This document shows, piece after piece, positions 39,249 to 48,075 of a stretch of 64,000 nucleotides of DNA. Positions within the stretch are counted from its first letter, which is position 1; each line of letters begins with the position of its first letter. Under the pieces are notes generated by a model. The model did no database searches and was not told where the DNA came from. It saw only the letters and a program-made list of their open reading frames with translations. Made by a program: the position numbers and the translations under genes. Source of the stretch: Colwellia sp. (GTDB lineage: Bacteria; Pseudomonadota; Gammaproteobacteria; Enterobacterales; Alteromonadaceae); NCBI RefSeq assembly GCF_013214175.1, contig NZ_JABSPA010000002.1, positions 744,001-808,000 on the forward strand, given 5' to 3'.

Positions 39249-40736
39249 ATGATTCTAGCCATAGATCAAGGCACTACCGGCACAACTATCAGAATTACCA
39301 CGGCTCAAGGTCAGGAAGTTGGCGCGGCATATAATGAATTTCAACAATTCTACCCTAGGCCAACTTGGGTTGAACATGATGCCATGGAAATTTGGCAAGT
39401 TACTCAAGATAGTATCTTACAGGCATTAGAATCAGCTAAGTTAACCTCTGCTGATATCACTTGCATTGGCATTACCAATCAAAGGGAAACCACAGTTGTC
39501 TGGCATAAAAAGACGGGTAAGCCGGTATATAATGCCATTGTTTGGCAATGCCGGCGCTCAGCGGGGCTTTGTCAAAAAATAAAAACCTTGGGTAAAGCAG
39601 ACTGGCTTCATCAAAAAACCGGCCTGATGCCTGATGCCTATTTTTGTGCCACTAAACTGCAATGGTTATTTAATGAAAAGCCAGAGTTAAAAGCCTTGGC
39701 AGAAAAGGATGAACTTGCTTTTGGCACCATAGATTCATGGCTGATGTGGCAACTAAGTCACGGTAAGGCGCATTGCACCGACCATAGCAATGCCTCGCGC
39801 ACCATGCTTTATAATATTCACCAGCAACAATGGGATGATGAGCTGCTGGCGTTTTTTGATATTCCTAAGTCAATATTGCCAAGCATTAAAACCTCAGCAG
39901 GTTTATTCTGTCATAGTGCTGCCGATGGCTTTCTTGGCGCAGAAATTCCTATTACCGGTGTTGCTGGCGACCAACAGTCGGCTTTATTTGCTCAACAGTG
40001 TACCCAAGCGGGTATGATCAAAAACACCTATGGCACAGGTTGCTTTATGTTGATGTATACCGGTGACCAACCTTACTTATCTAATAAAGGTTTATTGACT
40101 ACCATTGCTTGCGACAAAAATGGTCAGCCAGCTTATGCACTTGAAGGGGCTGTTTTTATCGCAGGAGCGGCGGTGCAATGGCTTAGAGATCAATTACAAC
40201 TTATTGACCATGCCAGTGAAACTGAAACGTTAGCCTTAAGTGTCAGTGATAATAATGGTGTTTATTTCGTGCCGGCCTTTAGCGGCTTAGGCGCGCCACA
40301 TTGGGATATGCAGGCGACAGGGGCGATAACAGGGTTAACTCAGGGCTGTACTAAAGCGCATATAGTTAGAGCCACGTTAGAAGCTATTGCTTTTCAAAGC
40401 TATGATCTGATGCAGTTGATGCAGCAAGAAAGTACTCTTAACATTGAGCAACTGAAAGTTGATGGCGGCGCCTGTGCCAATAATTTTCTACTGCAATTTC
40501 AAGCGGACTTATTGGGCGTCACCATTGAGCGACCAGCCAATATAGAATCAACCGTATTAGGCGCGACTATTTTAGCGGCTATGGGGCAAGGTATTTGGAA
40601 CGCTGAAACTATACCAGCAAGTTTATATGGTGAAATAGACTCTTTTACCGGAAACATGCCGCAAGCTCAGGGGAAAACTTTACTTGCGGGTTGGCACAAT
40701 GCCGTTAATAAGTGCCTTACTTCTGCTTTGAACTAA
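39249..40736 (+). CDS. glpK: Glycerol kinase
   Basis: The 495-residue FGGY-family kinase phosphorylates glycerol to glycerol 3-phosphate in the cytoplasm. Glycerol-binding residues are visible: the Arg-Glu of TNQRETTVVWH and the Asp of GVAGDQQSALF; the usual PYF context reads DAYFCATKL. ATP-site segments include DQGTTGTT at the N-terminus, TYGTGCFM and DGGACANNFLLQFQADLL. It stands alone here, without glpF or glpD, after a 263-base gap of no recognised content. Its end overlaps the convergent lipoprotein gene by 4 bases. Confidence 0.95.
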   Translation: MILAIDQGTTGTTIRITTAQGQEVGAAYNEFQQFYPRPTWVEHDAMEIWQVTQDSILQALESAKLTSADITCIGITNQRETTVVWHKKTGKPVYNAIVWQCRRSAGLCQKIKTLGKADWLHQKTGLMPDAYFCATKLQWLFNEKPELKALAEKDELAFGTIDSWLMWQLSHGKAHCTDHSNASRTMLYNIHQQQWDDELLAFFDIPKSILPSIKTSAGLFCHSAADGFLGAEIPITGVAGDQQSALFAQQCTQAGMIKNTYGTGCFMLMYTGDQPYLSNKGLLTTIACDKNGQPAYALEGAVFIAGAAVQWLRDQLQLIDHASETETLALSVSDNNGVYFVPAFSGLGAPHWDMQATGAITGLTQGCTKAHIVRATLEAIAFQSYDLMQLMQQESTLNIEQLKVDGGACANNFLLQFQADLLGVTIERPANIESTVLGATILAAMGQGIWNAETIPASLYGEIDSFTGNMPQAQGKTLLAGWHNAVNKCLTSALN

Positions 40737-42880
40737 TTCACTCTAAACGTTTTAGTTATCGTTGCTGGCTCGAAGCGGAAATTACCGCGAATTGTCGCCT
40801 TGAGTAAGCTACCTTTTGCTAAGCTACTGCTCACGGCGCCATTGTCTAAATCAATTTCATCATTACGGTTGCTCGACCACTCGATGCTGATACCTTCAAT
40901 ATCATATTTATCAAGATTTTTTGGTAAATTAAATGCTCCGCTGCGATAGTAAACGCCAGTCCTATTTTCCATTATTATGCCAGCGGTTAAAAATTGCTGT
41001 GCAGCACTAAGTGGCGAACCAATAATACTGTTTGTACTTAAATAGTTGATGGTATCAGCCCCGAAAAGGTAGGTGTCACCGGTAGTGTAAACCACCTTGT
41101 CAGAGAGCACTGCGACTTGCTCTATGGTGTTATCAAAGTCAGTAAGTATTGCTTTGACGGTAAAGTCATTGTTCTTGTGTTTAACCAAGCTTATATTTTT
41201 GTCATTTGCCACAACAGTCATTTTTGTTATAGCATTACTACTTAAAATACTTGGTGGATAAGGCAACACTAAACTCTTATTCAAGATAAGTTTATTATCA
41301 ACAATATCTATAAAACTGAGCTCTTCTTGTGCAATATTGATGGCGGCAAGTTGTTTATCACCACTAAAGTGAACTTGACTGAGCTTTTGATTACCATACT
41401 GATAACTTGCTAATAATTTCATGTTATTGGTGTCAATTAGCGATAACTTACCACTTTCTGGTTCGGTATAAGCGAGTAACTCGCCATTGGGAGATAAGGC
41501 AATGTGCTCAAGTTCGATAAAGTCAGGCACCCGATAACCAAAGTCTGGTGCTAATGCTAGGCTCTCACCTGACAGGCGATATATTATATGGCCTAAGCCA
41601 TCATCAAGTACTACCGCTAATAACTTACTGTCGATACTACTGGCCATGGTAACCATGGCATCGTTATAGCAACTGGCTTCACTATCAAAAATAGGTGGAA
41701 TTACGGTAGGTACATTGATAACGGGGAGAGATGTAGATGCCGAAGTAAAGCCATCAATATGACTTGCTGTCAGACTCCTGCTCTTAGCTCTGGGTGTTTG
41801 CTCTTCATCATCTTTATTAGCCTGAACATTGGATAAAAATAAACCATGCTCACCGCTAGTATTACAAACATCCGTTATCCCAGATGCTGCTTTACTGGTT
41901 AATATAAAGAAGTTATTGCTATTAACATGCTGCTTTATTTTAGTGATATCCGTGCTGCGGGTTTGGTTTAAATAATCAAACCAATCAAAATCATCCTCAT
42001 CACCATGGTCGTCGTCATCATCATGATGATCGTCGTGGTCATCATCATCCTTTGCTGAAGCAACACTTAGTTGACTGTACGCGCGCACCTGTGCATTTTT
42101 CTGCTTGCTTGCGGTACTGGTGTTTTTGCTTTTGGCCTGGTTCTCAATATTGGCATAAGCACCACTATTGGCATTTAAGCTAATTAATTTATTATTACTG
42201 GTTACTATAATGGCTCGTCCGGTAATAGGGTGTAAATCAAATTGACTAAACCTGACACTACTATCTTCATCAAGCAAATATGAATTACCTGTCACTAAGT
42301 TTGGATAAACGAGGGCATCAGCATGAAGTTGCGATGTTTGCACTGCAAGATTATTGCTATAAATCATCAAGTCAACCATAGCTGCAATAGGCAAATAGCG
42401 ATTATCAGCAGTAATGGTTTGGGCTTTAATAATTGAGGCAATGATTTGGTTGCCTTCACTGATCGGGCCATCAAATTTATCTAACTTGCTAAAATCTATA
42501 TTGAGTTTTTCAGTTAAGTAGGACTTAGCGTGATCTATGCTGCCATTTACTAGTGGGTTATACATAACTTCATTATTTATCAAGGTAGTAAATGGCGTTA
42601 CTAATGTGCTACCTGCAATCGCAGAAAGGGTAAAGTCATCATATACAGCAAGAATCGGACTTTGATTTACTAACAACTCTTGTTCACTTGCTAACAGCTC
42701 AGCTTCACCAGTATCACATTGACCATTTAAATTACTGTCAATGCAACTGGACTTATTGGCACTGTATTTAGCTTGTTCATATTCTGGGATTAAAGCGTCA
42801 TTATTATCAGTGTCACTGTTACAGCCAAATAACAAACTTACTATCATAATTTTAACTAAAAAAAAGTATTTTAAGTGCAT
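40733..42880 (-). CDS. Large lipoprotein with Asp/His-rich tract
   Basis: I do not recognise a named family. The start at 42880 (MHLKYFFLVK) gives 715 residues with the lipobox LLFGC (Cys20); the frame runs on to a TTG at 42913. Just after the anchor, CIDSNLNGQCDTGE resembles a calcium-binding loop, followed by a segment with LVTPFTTLINNEV. Residues about 275-295 are almost only Asp and His, a likely metal-binding or flexible tract. The C-terminal half has beta-propeller-like repeats (LSPNGELLAYTEPESGKLSLID). It is divergent from the Tad operon, 153 bases from flp, and is likely exposed on the surface. Confidence 0.75.
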   Translation of the reverse strand: MHLKYFFLVKIMIVSLLFGCNSDTDNNDALIPEYEQAKYSANKSSCIDSNLNGQCDTGEAELLASEQELLVNQSPILAVYDDFTLSAIAGSTLVTPFTTLINNEVMYNPLVNGSIDHAKSYLTEKLNIDFSKLDKFDGPISEGNQIIASIIKAQTITADNRYLPIAAMVDLMIYSNNLAVQTSQLHADALVYPNLVTGNSYLLDEDSSVRFSQFDLHPITGRAIIVTSNNKLISLNANSGAYANIENQAKSKNTSTASKQKNAQVRAYSQLSVASAKDDDDHDDHHDDDDDHGDEDDFDWFDYLNQTRSTDITKIKQHVNSNNFFILTSKAASGITDVCNTSGEHGLFLSNVQANKDDEEQTPRAKSRSLTASHIDGFTSASTSLPVINVPTVIPPIFDSEASCYNDAMVTMASSIDSKLLAVVLDDGLGHIIYRLSGESLALAPDFGYRVPDFIELEHIALSPNGELLAYTEPESGKLSLIDTNNMKLLASYQYGNQKLSQVHFSGDKQLAAINIAQEELSFIDIVDNKLILNKSLVLPYPPSILSSNAITKMTVVANDKNISLVKHKNNDFTVKAILTDFDNTIEQVAVLSDKVVYTTGDTYLFGADTINYLSTNSIIGSPLSAAQQFLTAGIIMENRTGVYYRSGAFNLPKNLDKYDIEGISIEWSSNRNDEIDLDNGAVSSSLAKGSLLKATIRGNFRFEPATITKTFRVN

Positions 42881-43033
42881 GGAGAATTGGTCAACTAATG
42901 GGGGATTAGCCAAATTATCCCATTAGGTGATAATAAGATCAACAACCTTAATGATAATTATTTTTGTTTGCGTTATTTGTTTTCTCTAGGTAAAATAACC
43001 AAAAATTAACATTAATTAACCCTGTGAAGCATC

Positions 43034-43234
43034 ATGTTAACAATTTATCGTAATTTTCAAACTTTTTTACAAGACCAACGCGGCGTTTCTGCCATTGAAT
43101 ACGCCGTATTAGCCGCCATTATTGTTGGTTTACTGGTGTCAGCATTTGGTGGTGATGAAGGCTTGAGTTCTATTATTGAGCAAACTTTTGAAACCATTAA
43201 AACTAAGATTACAGAACTTACTGCAGCAGAGTAA
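43034..43234 (+). CDS. flp: Flp/Fap-type pilin
   Basis: The 66-residue prepilin has a 17-residue leader ending RG, cleavage before Val18 (G-VSAIEYAVLAAI) and Glu5 and Tyr6 of the mature form (Glu22, Tyr23), the signature of Flp pilins. A hydrophobic helix and a short acidic tail follow. It is the fibre subunit of the Tad pilus used for surface attachment. It opens the Tad run, 37 bases before its prepilin peptidase. GAAG precedes the ATG as a weak ribosome-binding site; as the major subunit it may have the strongest transcript of the operon. Confidence 0.94.
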   Translation: MLTIYRNFQTFLQDQRGVSAIEYAVLAAIIVGLLVSAFGGDEGLSSIIEQTFETIKTKITELTAAE

Positions 43235-43271
43235 TTAGCAAAGCTTGATGTTGAAAAGCTGAAGTTAAGCA

Positions 43272-43760
43272 ATGCTTACCATTACCCTGTTCATCACTTG
43301 GCTTTATTACTTGTTAGCAGTGTTATTAGCTAGCGCAGTATATTTAGATTGGCGCTATCGGCAGTTGCCGAACTGGTTGTCTCTACTGGTGTTGTTTAGT
43401 GGGGTAGCAACTCTTCTCTTACAGCAAGCTCTTGCTAGCGCATCGTATGATGAATTAGGGCTGCGAATGTTAACTGCTTTGCTACTTATACTGGCAGCAT
43501 TGCCGGTTTATTACTTAGGTGGTTTAGCTGCTGGCGATATCAAACTTATTGCTGCGCTATCTGTTTGGTTTGAATTTGAACAGCTCAAGACTTTTTTGCT
43601 GCTAACAACACTCATAGGCGGTTTTTTAGCGCTAATAATTATCTGCTACAACCTTTGTTTAACATTGCTTAGTTTCCGTTACCAAAGCAATAAAACAAAA
43701 ATCACCACAGTTCCCTATGGCATAGCTATCTCACTTGGCACTGCCCTTGTTTTATTTTAA
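43272..43760 (+). CDS. tadV: Tad prepilin peptidase (TadV/CpaA, A24 family)
   Basis: The 162-residue protein is a compact A24 peptidase with about five membrane segments and both catalytic aspartates in context: YLDWRYRQLPNWL near the start and GGLAAGDIKLIAAL in the middle. It lacks the Cys-rich methylase domain of PilD encoded at 11152-12018. It processes Flp and the TadE/TadF pseudopilins. The length fits the short TadV type. Confidence 0.92.
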   Translation: MLTITLFITWLYYLLAVLLASAVYLDWRYRQLPNWLSLLVLFSGVATLLLQQALASASYDELGLRMLTALLLILAALPVYYLGGLAAGDIKLIAALSVWFEFEQLKTFLLLTTLIGGFLALIIICYNLCLTLLSFRYQSNKTKITTVPYGIAISLGTALVLF

Positions 43761-43786
43761 TTACAGATTTAGGAGTGCTGGTTTCG

Positions 43787-44683
43787 ATGTTTTCGACCAG
43801 AAATATAATTTATCTAACTTTTAGCATCGCGGTTATTGGTGTTATTGGTATTTACTTGCAGCTAAGTGGCACTAAAGCAATTAACACTGCAATAGCAAAT
43901 GAAGCGCCGATTTCGGTATTAACACTTAATACCGACCTTGATGCCGGAAAAGCTATTTTAGCGCAATATTTTAGTTGGCAGTTAATCTCAGAGCAACAAG
44001 CACAAAATCTTGTTGGTTTAATTAAACGTCAAGATTTTAAATTGAAAAAATTTAAAGGTGCCATCAGTCGCTACCCACTAGCAAATGGCGATTATATTCG
44101 TCTTGATAGTTTAGTTTTGCCACATGACAGTGACTTTCTCACTACCTCGTTAGTTAAAGGTAAGCGTGCTATGGCCATTAAGGTTGATGCGCAATCAGCT
44201 ATTGCTGGTTTAGTTAGCCCCGGAGATAGAGTTGATGTGATTTTTTATCACAAGTTAAAACGTAGTGAAGAACAAGATGTTTGGCAGATTAACGCCAGTG
44301 CCTCGGTAAGACAACTGGTTACTAATGTGCGTTTAATTGCCGTTGACCGACAACTCAATAAGCAAAAAGTTGCTGATGATGATAGTCGTAAGGGCAGTAA
44401 AATTAAATACGATGATCACAGTACTGTTACTTTAGAAGTAACGGTTAAGCAGGGGCAAAAACTAGCGATGGCACAACAACTGGGCCGCTTAAGTTTATTA
44501 TTGCGTGGCTCATCAGGACAATATAGCCAACTTGCGGCCACTGAAGATAATAGCACCAATACTGTATTTTCCGATATTTTACCGCAATTTTACCAACACG
44601 CTCAGCGCGCACAGATGGTGTTAATGCAAGGCGAAAAACAGGTACTTAGTCATGCTAAAGAAAAGCAATCAGGAGATAAGTAA
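43787..44683 (+). CDS. cpaB: Tad pilus assembly protein CpaB/RcpC
   Basis: The start at 43787 (MFSTRNIIYLTFS) follows AGGAG at 43771-43775; a GTG at 43775 would overlap that site. The 298-residue protein has an N-terminal membrane segment (about 6-24), then an SAF domain with GKRAMAIKVDAQSAIAGLVSPGDRVDVIF, the CpaB family hallmark. CpaB lies in the periplasm and links the secretin to the inner-membrane complex. It is 1 base from the secretin gene. Confidence 0.92.
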   Translation: MFSTRNIIYLTFSIAVIGVIGIYLQLSGTKAINTAIANEAPISVLTLNTDLDAGKAILAQYFSWQLISEQQAQNLVGLIKRQDFKLKKFKGAISRYPLANGDYIRLDSLVLPHDSDFLTTSLVKGKRAMAIKVDAQSAIAGLVSPGDRVDVIFYHKLKRSEEQDVWQINASASVRQLVTNVRLIAVDRQLNKQKVADDDSRKGSKIKYDDHSTVTLEVTVKQGQKLAMAQQLGRLSLLLRGSSGQYSQLAATEDNSTNTVFSDILPQFYQHAQRAQMVLMQGEKQVLSHAKEKQSGDK

Positions 44684-44684
44684 G

Positions 44685-46121
44685 ATGACTGCTAAATCTT
44701 TTATTTGCCAAGTTAAATTGGCCTTAGCTAGTTTATTGTTCATTTATGCGGGGCAGAGCTTAGCTTTAGAATTAAGCATAAGTGAAGGTTATTTAATTAA
44801 CTTACCCAGTAATGCCAAAACTATTTTTATTGCGAACCCTAATATTGCCAGCTATCAGGTACCTGCGGCGAATAAAATTTTTGTTTTTGGTCGTCAAGCG
44901 GGCAGCACTAATTTATATGCCCTTGATAATAGTGGCTCGGTTATTTTTTCAGAAAAAATAAAAGTGCAGCACAATATTAGTGAATTAAATTCGCAAGTTG
45001 CTGAACTATATCCACAAGCAAGAGTCGAGGCTATTTCAAATAATGGCCAATTATTGCTAAAGGGCACAGTGCCCTCAGCCATTATGGCCACGGCGGTCAT
45101 TGAGTTAGCGCGCAGCTATATGGTTTCTGTCGATAATGAAGGTACTGGTGATGAACAAAAAAATGCCAGTGATAATAGCAATAACCAAGTGTTAGAGCCA
45201 ATTAACCAGCTGTCGGTCACTTTACCCAATCAAGTCAATATCCGGGTACGTATTGCTGAAGTTGCTCGTACAGTTACTACCCAATTAGGTCTGCATCCAG
45301 GGGAAAACTTTTTAGGTATACAAAATGCCAATTGGAGTCAGGGCAGCTTGGAAAGTTCGAGCATGGATATCAATCAAGCGGTTGGTAAAGTCATTGGCGT
45401 TGATATCTTTGGAGGCTTAAATAAAATTTTCGGTCTAAAGCTTAACTCGCACAGCATAATGCTTGATGCCCTAGCAAAAGAGGGGGCGGCAAAAATATTA
45501 GCTGAGCCCAACTTAACCGCTATGTCTGGCGAAACAGCCACTTTTATGGCTGGTGGTGAATTCCCTATTCCGGTGAGTTTAACGCCAAATGGTCAAGTGG
45601 TTATCGAGTTTAAGCAATATGGCGTATTACTTAACATAACGCCAACAGTGCTAAGTGATAGGCGTATTAGTTTACAAATTGAACCGGAAGTCAGCAGCTT
45701 GGATCACAATAGTGCCCAGATTTTTAATGGTTTATCTGTACCTGGCATTAAGGTCAGACGTGCTAAAACCACCGTTGAGCTGGCCAGTGGCGAAAGCTTT
45801 ATGCTGGCAGGGTTACTGATGAATGATGAAAGTAATAGTGTTAGTAAATTTCCTTTCCTGGGTGATATCCCCATACTTGGCGCCTTGTTTCGCTCAACTA
45901 GCTATAACCGCAACGAAACTGAGTTAGTGATTATTGCCGAAGCCTATGTGGTGGAGCCATCGCGCGAAAAGAATTTGGCCCTGCCAACAGATTTTTATAC
46001 CCCGTACAGTGATCTAGAGCGTTTATTTAATGTCTCTTGGCAACAAGATGCGCTGGTACCGGATTTACCGGTTAATGACAAGCAACCTAGGCTGCTTGGC
46101 GATAACGGCTTTTACTATTGA
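44685..46121 (+). CDS. cpaC: Tad secretin CpaC/RcpA
   Basis: The start at 44685 (MTAKSFICQVKLALAS) is supported by AGGAG nine bases upstream and gives a 478-residue secretin with a signal peptide (to about residue 28). Its N-domain (IFIANPNIASYQVPAANKIFVFGRQAGSTNLYALD) and BON-like segment are followed by the secretin channel domain with AEPNLTAMSGETATFMAGGEFPIPV and a C-terminal ELVIIAEAYVVEP. It forms the outer-membrane pore for the Flp fibre. Confidence 0.95.
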   Translation: MTAKSFICQVKLALASLLFIYAGQSLALELSISEGYLINLPSNAKTIFIANPNIASYQVPAANKIFVFGRQAGSTNLYALDNSGSVIFSEKIKVQHNISELNSQVAELYPQARVEAISNNGQLLLKGTVPSAIMATAVIELARSYMVSVDNEGTGDEQKNASDNSNNQVLEPINQLSVTLPNQVNIRVRIAEVARTVTTQLGLHPGENFLGIQNANWSQGSLESSSMDINQAVGKVIGVDIFGGLNKIFGLKLNSHSIMLDALAKEGAAKILAEPNLTAMSGETATFMAGGEFPIPVSLTPNGQVVIEFKQYGVLLNITPTVLSDRRISLQIEPEVSSLDHNSAQIFNGLSVPGIKVRRAKTTVELASGESFMLAGLLMNDESNSVSKFPFLGDIPILGALFRSTSYNRNETELVIIAEAYVVEPSREKNLALPTDFYTPYSDLERLFNVSWQQDALVPDLPVNDKQPRLLGDNGFYY

Positions 46122-46165
46122 TAGCTACAACAAACGCTGTAACCGCAGCAACAAGAAGATATTTT

Positions 46166-46768
46166 ATGTTATTCCAGACCCCCTTAATGATATTCACAGT
46201 TATGCTACTAACTGGCTGTAGTTATACCCTTAGCCAATACACGGATGTGCCAGTAGCAGCCAAAGCCGTAGCGATAGAGCTAGAACTTGTAAATGCTCAG
46301 CTTGAACTCGCGCCATTAGCTCAAACGCTTAGTGGCCAACAACAAGCGACATTGCACAAATTTATTGCCTTGCAAGGCAATAGCTACCCACAGCGAGTCA
46401 TAGTTACTGCTAATGAGCAGTTAATTACTCGCCACCAAGAAAAATTACGTCAATTGTTATTAACGCTGGGTATACAGGCAACTAATATTGCTTTTCGTTA
46501 TAGCGACAAATCTGCTAATAGCTTAATTATTACTAGTGAGTATTTTCGCGCTATTGCGCCAGCATGTCATCGTACTAGTTATGCTGATTTAGGCTGCGCT
46601 AGCAGTCGCAACCTCGCCATGATGGTTGCCGATCCAGTGCAATTAATACGCGGTGCTAGCTTAGCGCCAATGGACGGGGTTAAAGCTACGGAGGCGATTA
46701 AACGTTATCGTCACCCCACTGAAGCGCCAAAAAGCGAAACCCTAGTTAATTTGACCAAGGTGAAGTAA
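46166..46768 (+). CDS. cpaD: CpaD-type pilus lipoprotein
   Basis: This 200-residue lipoprotein (lipobox LLTGC, Cys18) has the features of the CpaD family that accompanies the secretin in many Tad loci. A central segment PQRVIVTANEQLITRHQEKLRQLLL precedes a C-terminal CHRTSYADLGCASSRNLAMMVADPVQLIRG, the conserved CpaD ending. A TTG at 46118 overlapping the cpaC stop is an alternative start that would give 216 residues. It overlaps tadZ by the TAATG junction. Confidence 0.85.
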   Translation: MLFQTPLMIFTVMLLTGCSYTLSQYTDVPVAAKAVAIELELVNAQLELAPLAQTLSGQQQATLHKFIALQGNSYPQRVIVTANEQLITRHQEKLRQLLLTLGIQATNIAFRYSDKSANSLIITSEYFRAIAPACHRTSYADLGCASSRNLAMMVADPVQLIRGASLAPMDGVKATEAIKRYRHPTEAPKSETLVNLTKVK

Positions 46769-48075
46769 TGACGACTTCAGTAATCAATGCCCCGAAAAGC
46801 CTTACTCTGCAGAATAGTCAGCACAAAAGTCAGCAACAAGCGGCTAGCTTACTTGCTTTTGTTACCGATAAAAGCAATGAGCTGTTATTGAATAAAGTAT
46901 TCAGTAATTTTTCAACCTCTATGCAAAGCCTTAATTCGGGCACACCGGAAAGCGATGGCGGTATCACTAAGGCTATTAATGGCAATATAGACTATGCCAT
47001 CAACTATTTGCGTGATAATCAATCACCGAAAATTCTTATTGTCGACATAGATGAAGAAGAGCAAGTCATTAGCTCAATAAACGCACTCGCTCACGTATGC
47101 GAGCCTGGTACACGTGTATTGGTCATTGGTAGCAGTGACAATGTCGACTTGTATCGTGAACTGAAAAATATGGGTATTGATGATTATTTATGTAAGCCAC
47201 TAAATCAATCATTGTTGTTGCATGTTTTAGGGCGAGCAACAGGCAAGGTGCACCAAACTGCTAGGGTCGGCAGTGGCAAAAGTATCGCGATTGCCGGCTG
47301 TAGTGGTGGTGTAGGGGTTTCTACCATAGCGGCAAATTTAGCTAGAGCATTTGCTAATCATGGCTCTAAAACGTTAGTGACAGATCTTAATTGTTACGGC
47401 GGTGATATCGACTTATTACTCAATGCCAGTACCCATGCTGGTGTTGGTTTGGTGACCTTGCTTAATGAACAGAAAAGTATTGATAAGTTATTGATAGAAA
47501 GATCTTGTTTGCAAATAGCACCGCGTTTGTATTTATTGAAATCTCTAGGGCAAAAGTATCATTTTGACAGCCAAAACTATCAGAAATTAGCGCAAGTGTT
47601 GGCGGAAGAGTTTAACTATCTGGTCTGGGATTTACCGGCACATTTACTCAATGAGCCAGGCATTGCCGACACCTTGTTTAATGCCGATGTACAAGTGATA
47701 GTTTGTAGTCCCACTTTAGCAAGTTTGCGTCAGTGTAAAGCTTTATTAACTCAACTGGGCCAGCAAAGGTATGCACAGCGGACTTTATTGGTGTTAAACC
47801 TATTGCACGGCAATAGCGAGCATAGTTTATCGCAAACCATGTTAGAGCAGCACCTAGAACGCAGTTTTGATCATGTACTACCTTATGCGCCGAAAAAGGT
47901 GTTGAAAGCGGCAGAGCTGGGTGAGTCGCTATTAAGTGAGGTTCATGGGGTTGGTCGAAGTTTATTGGCACTAAGCAATGATATTTTAGGTGTTAGCCAA
48001 CAAGCTAATAACTCGTTATTGGCACGCTTTATACCTTTGCGTAGCTGGTATAAAAAAGCCAGAGGTAAAGCCTAA
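46768..48075 (+). CDS. tadZ: Pilus-localising ATPase-like protein TadZ/CpaE
   Basis: The 435-residue protein has an N-terminal receiver-like domain (about 85-155, ILIVDIDEEEQVISSI ... DDYLCKPLNQSLLLHVL) and a C-terminal MinD/ParA-like domain. The Walker A region reads CSGGVGVST at 178-186, with Val184 where the catalytic Lys is normally found, as is usual for TadZ proteins. TadZ marks the pole and places the Tad machine. It overlaps cpaD and tadA by one to a few bases. Confidence 0.9.
   Translation: MTTSVINAPKSLTLQNSQHKSQQQAASLLAFVTDKSNELLLNKVFSNFSTSMQSLNSGTPESDGGITKAINGNIDYAINYLRDNQSPKILIVDIDEEEQVISSINALAHVCEPGTRVLVIGSSDNVDLYRELKNMGIDDYLCKPLNQSLLLHVLGRATGKVHQTARVGSGKSIAIAGCSGGVGVSTIAANLARAFANHGSKTLVTDLNCYGGDIDLLLNASTHAGVGLVTLLNEQKSIDKLLIERSCLQIAPRLYLLKSLGQKYHFDSQNYQKLAQVLAEEFNYLVWDLPAHLLNEPGIADTLFNADVQVIVCSPTLASLRQCKALLTQLGQQRYAQRTLLVLNLLHGNSEHSLSQTMLEQHLERSFDHVLPYAPKKVLKAAELGESLLSEVHGVGRSLLALSNDILGVSQQANNSLLARFIPLRSWYKKARGKA

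Noticed and set aside
47299-47325. Loss of the Walker A Lys in TadZ as evidence of a broken gene
   Set aside because: TadZ/CpaE proteins commonly lack this Lys, and the rest of the gene is intact and in operon context.
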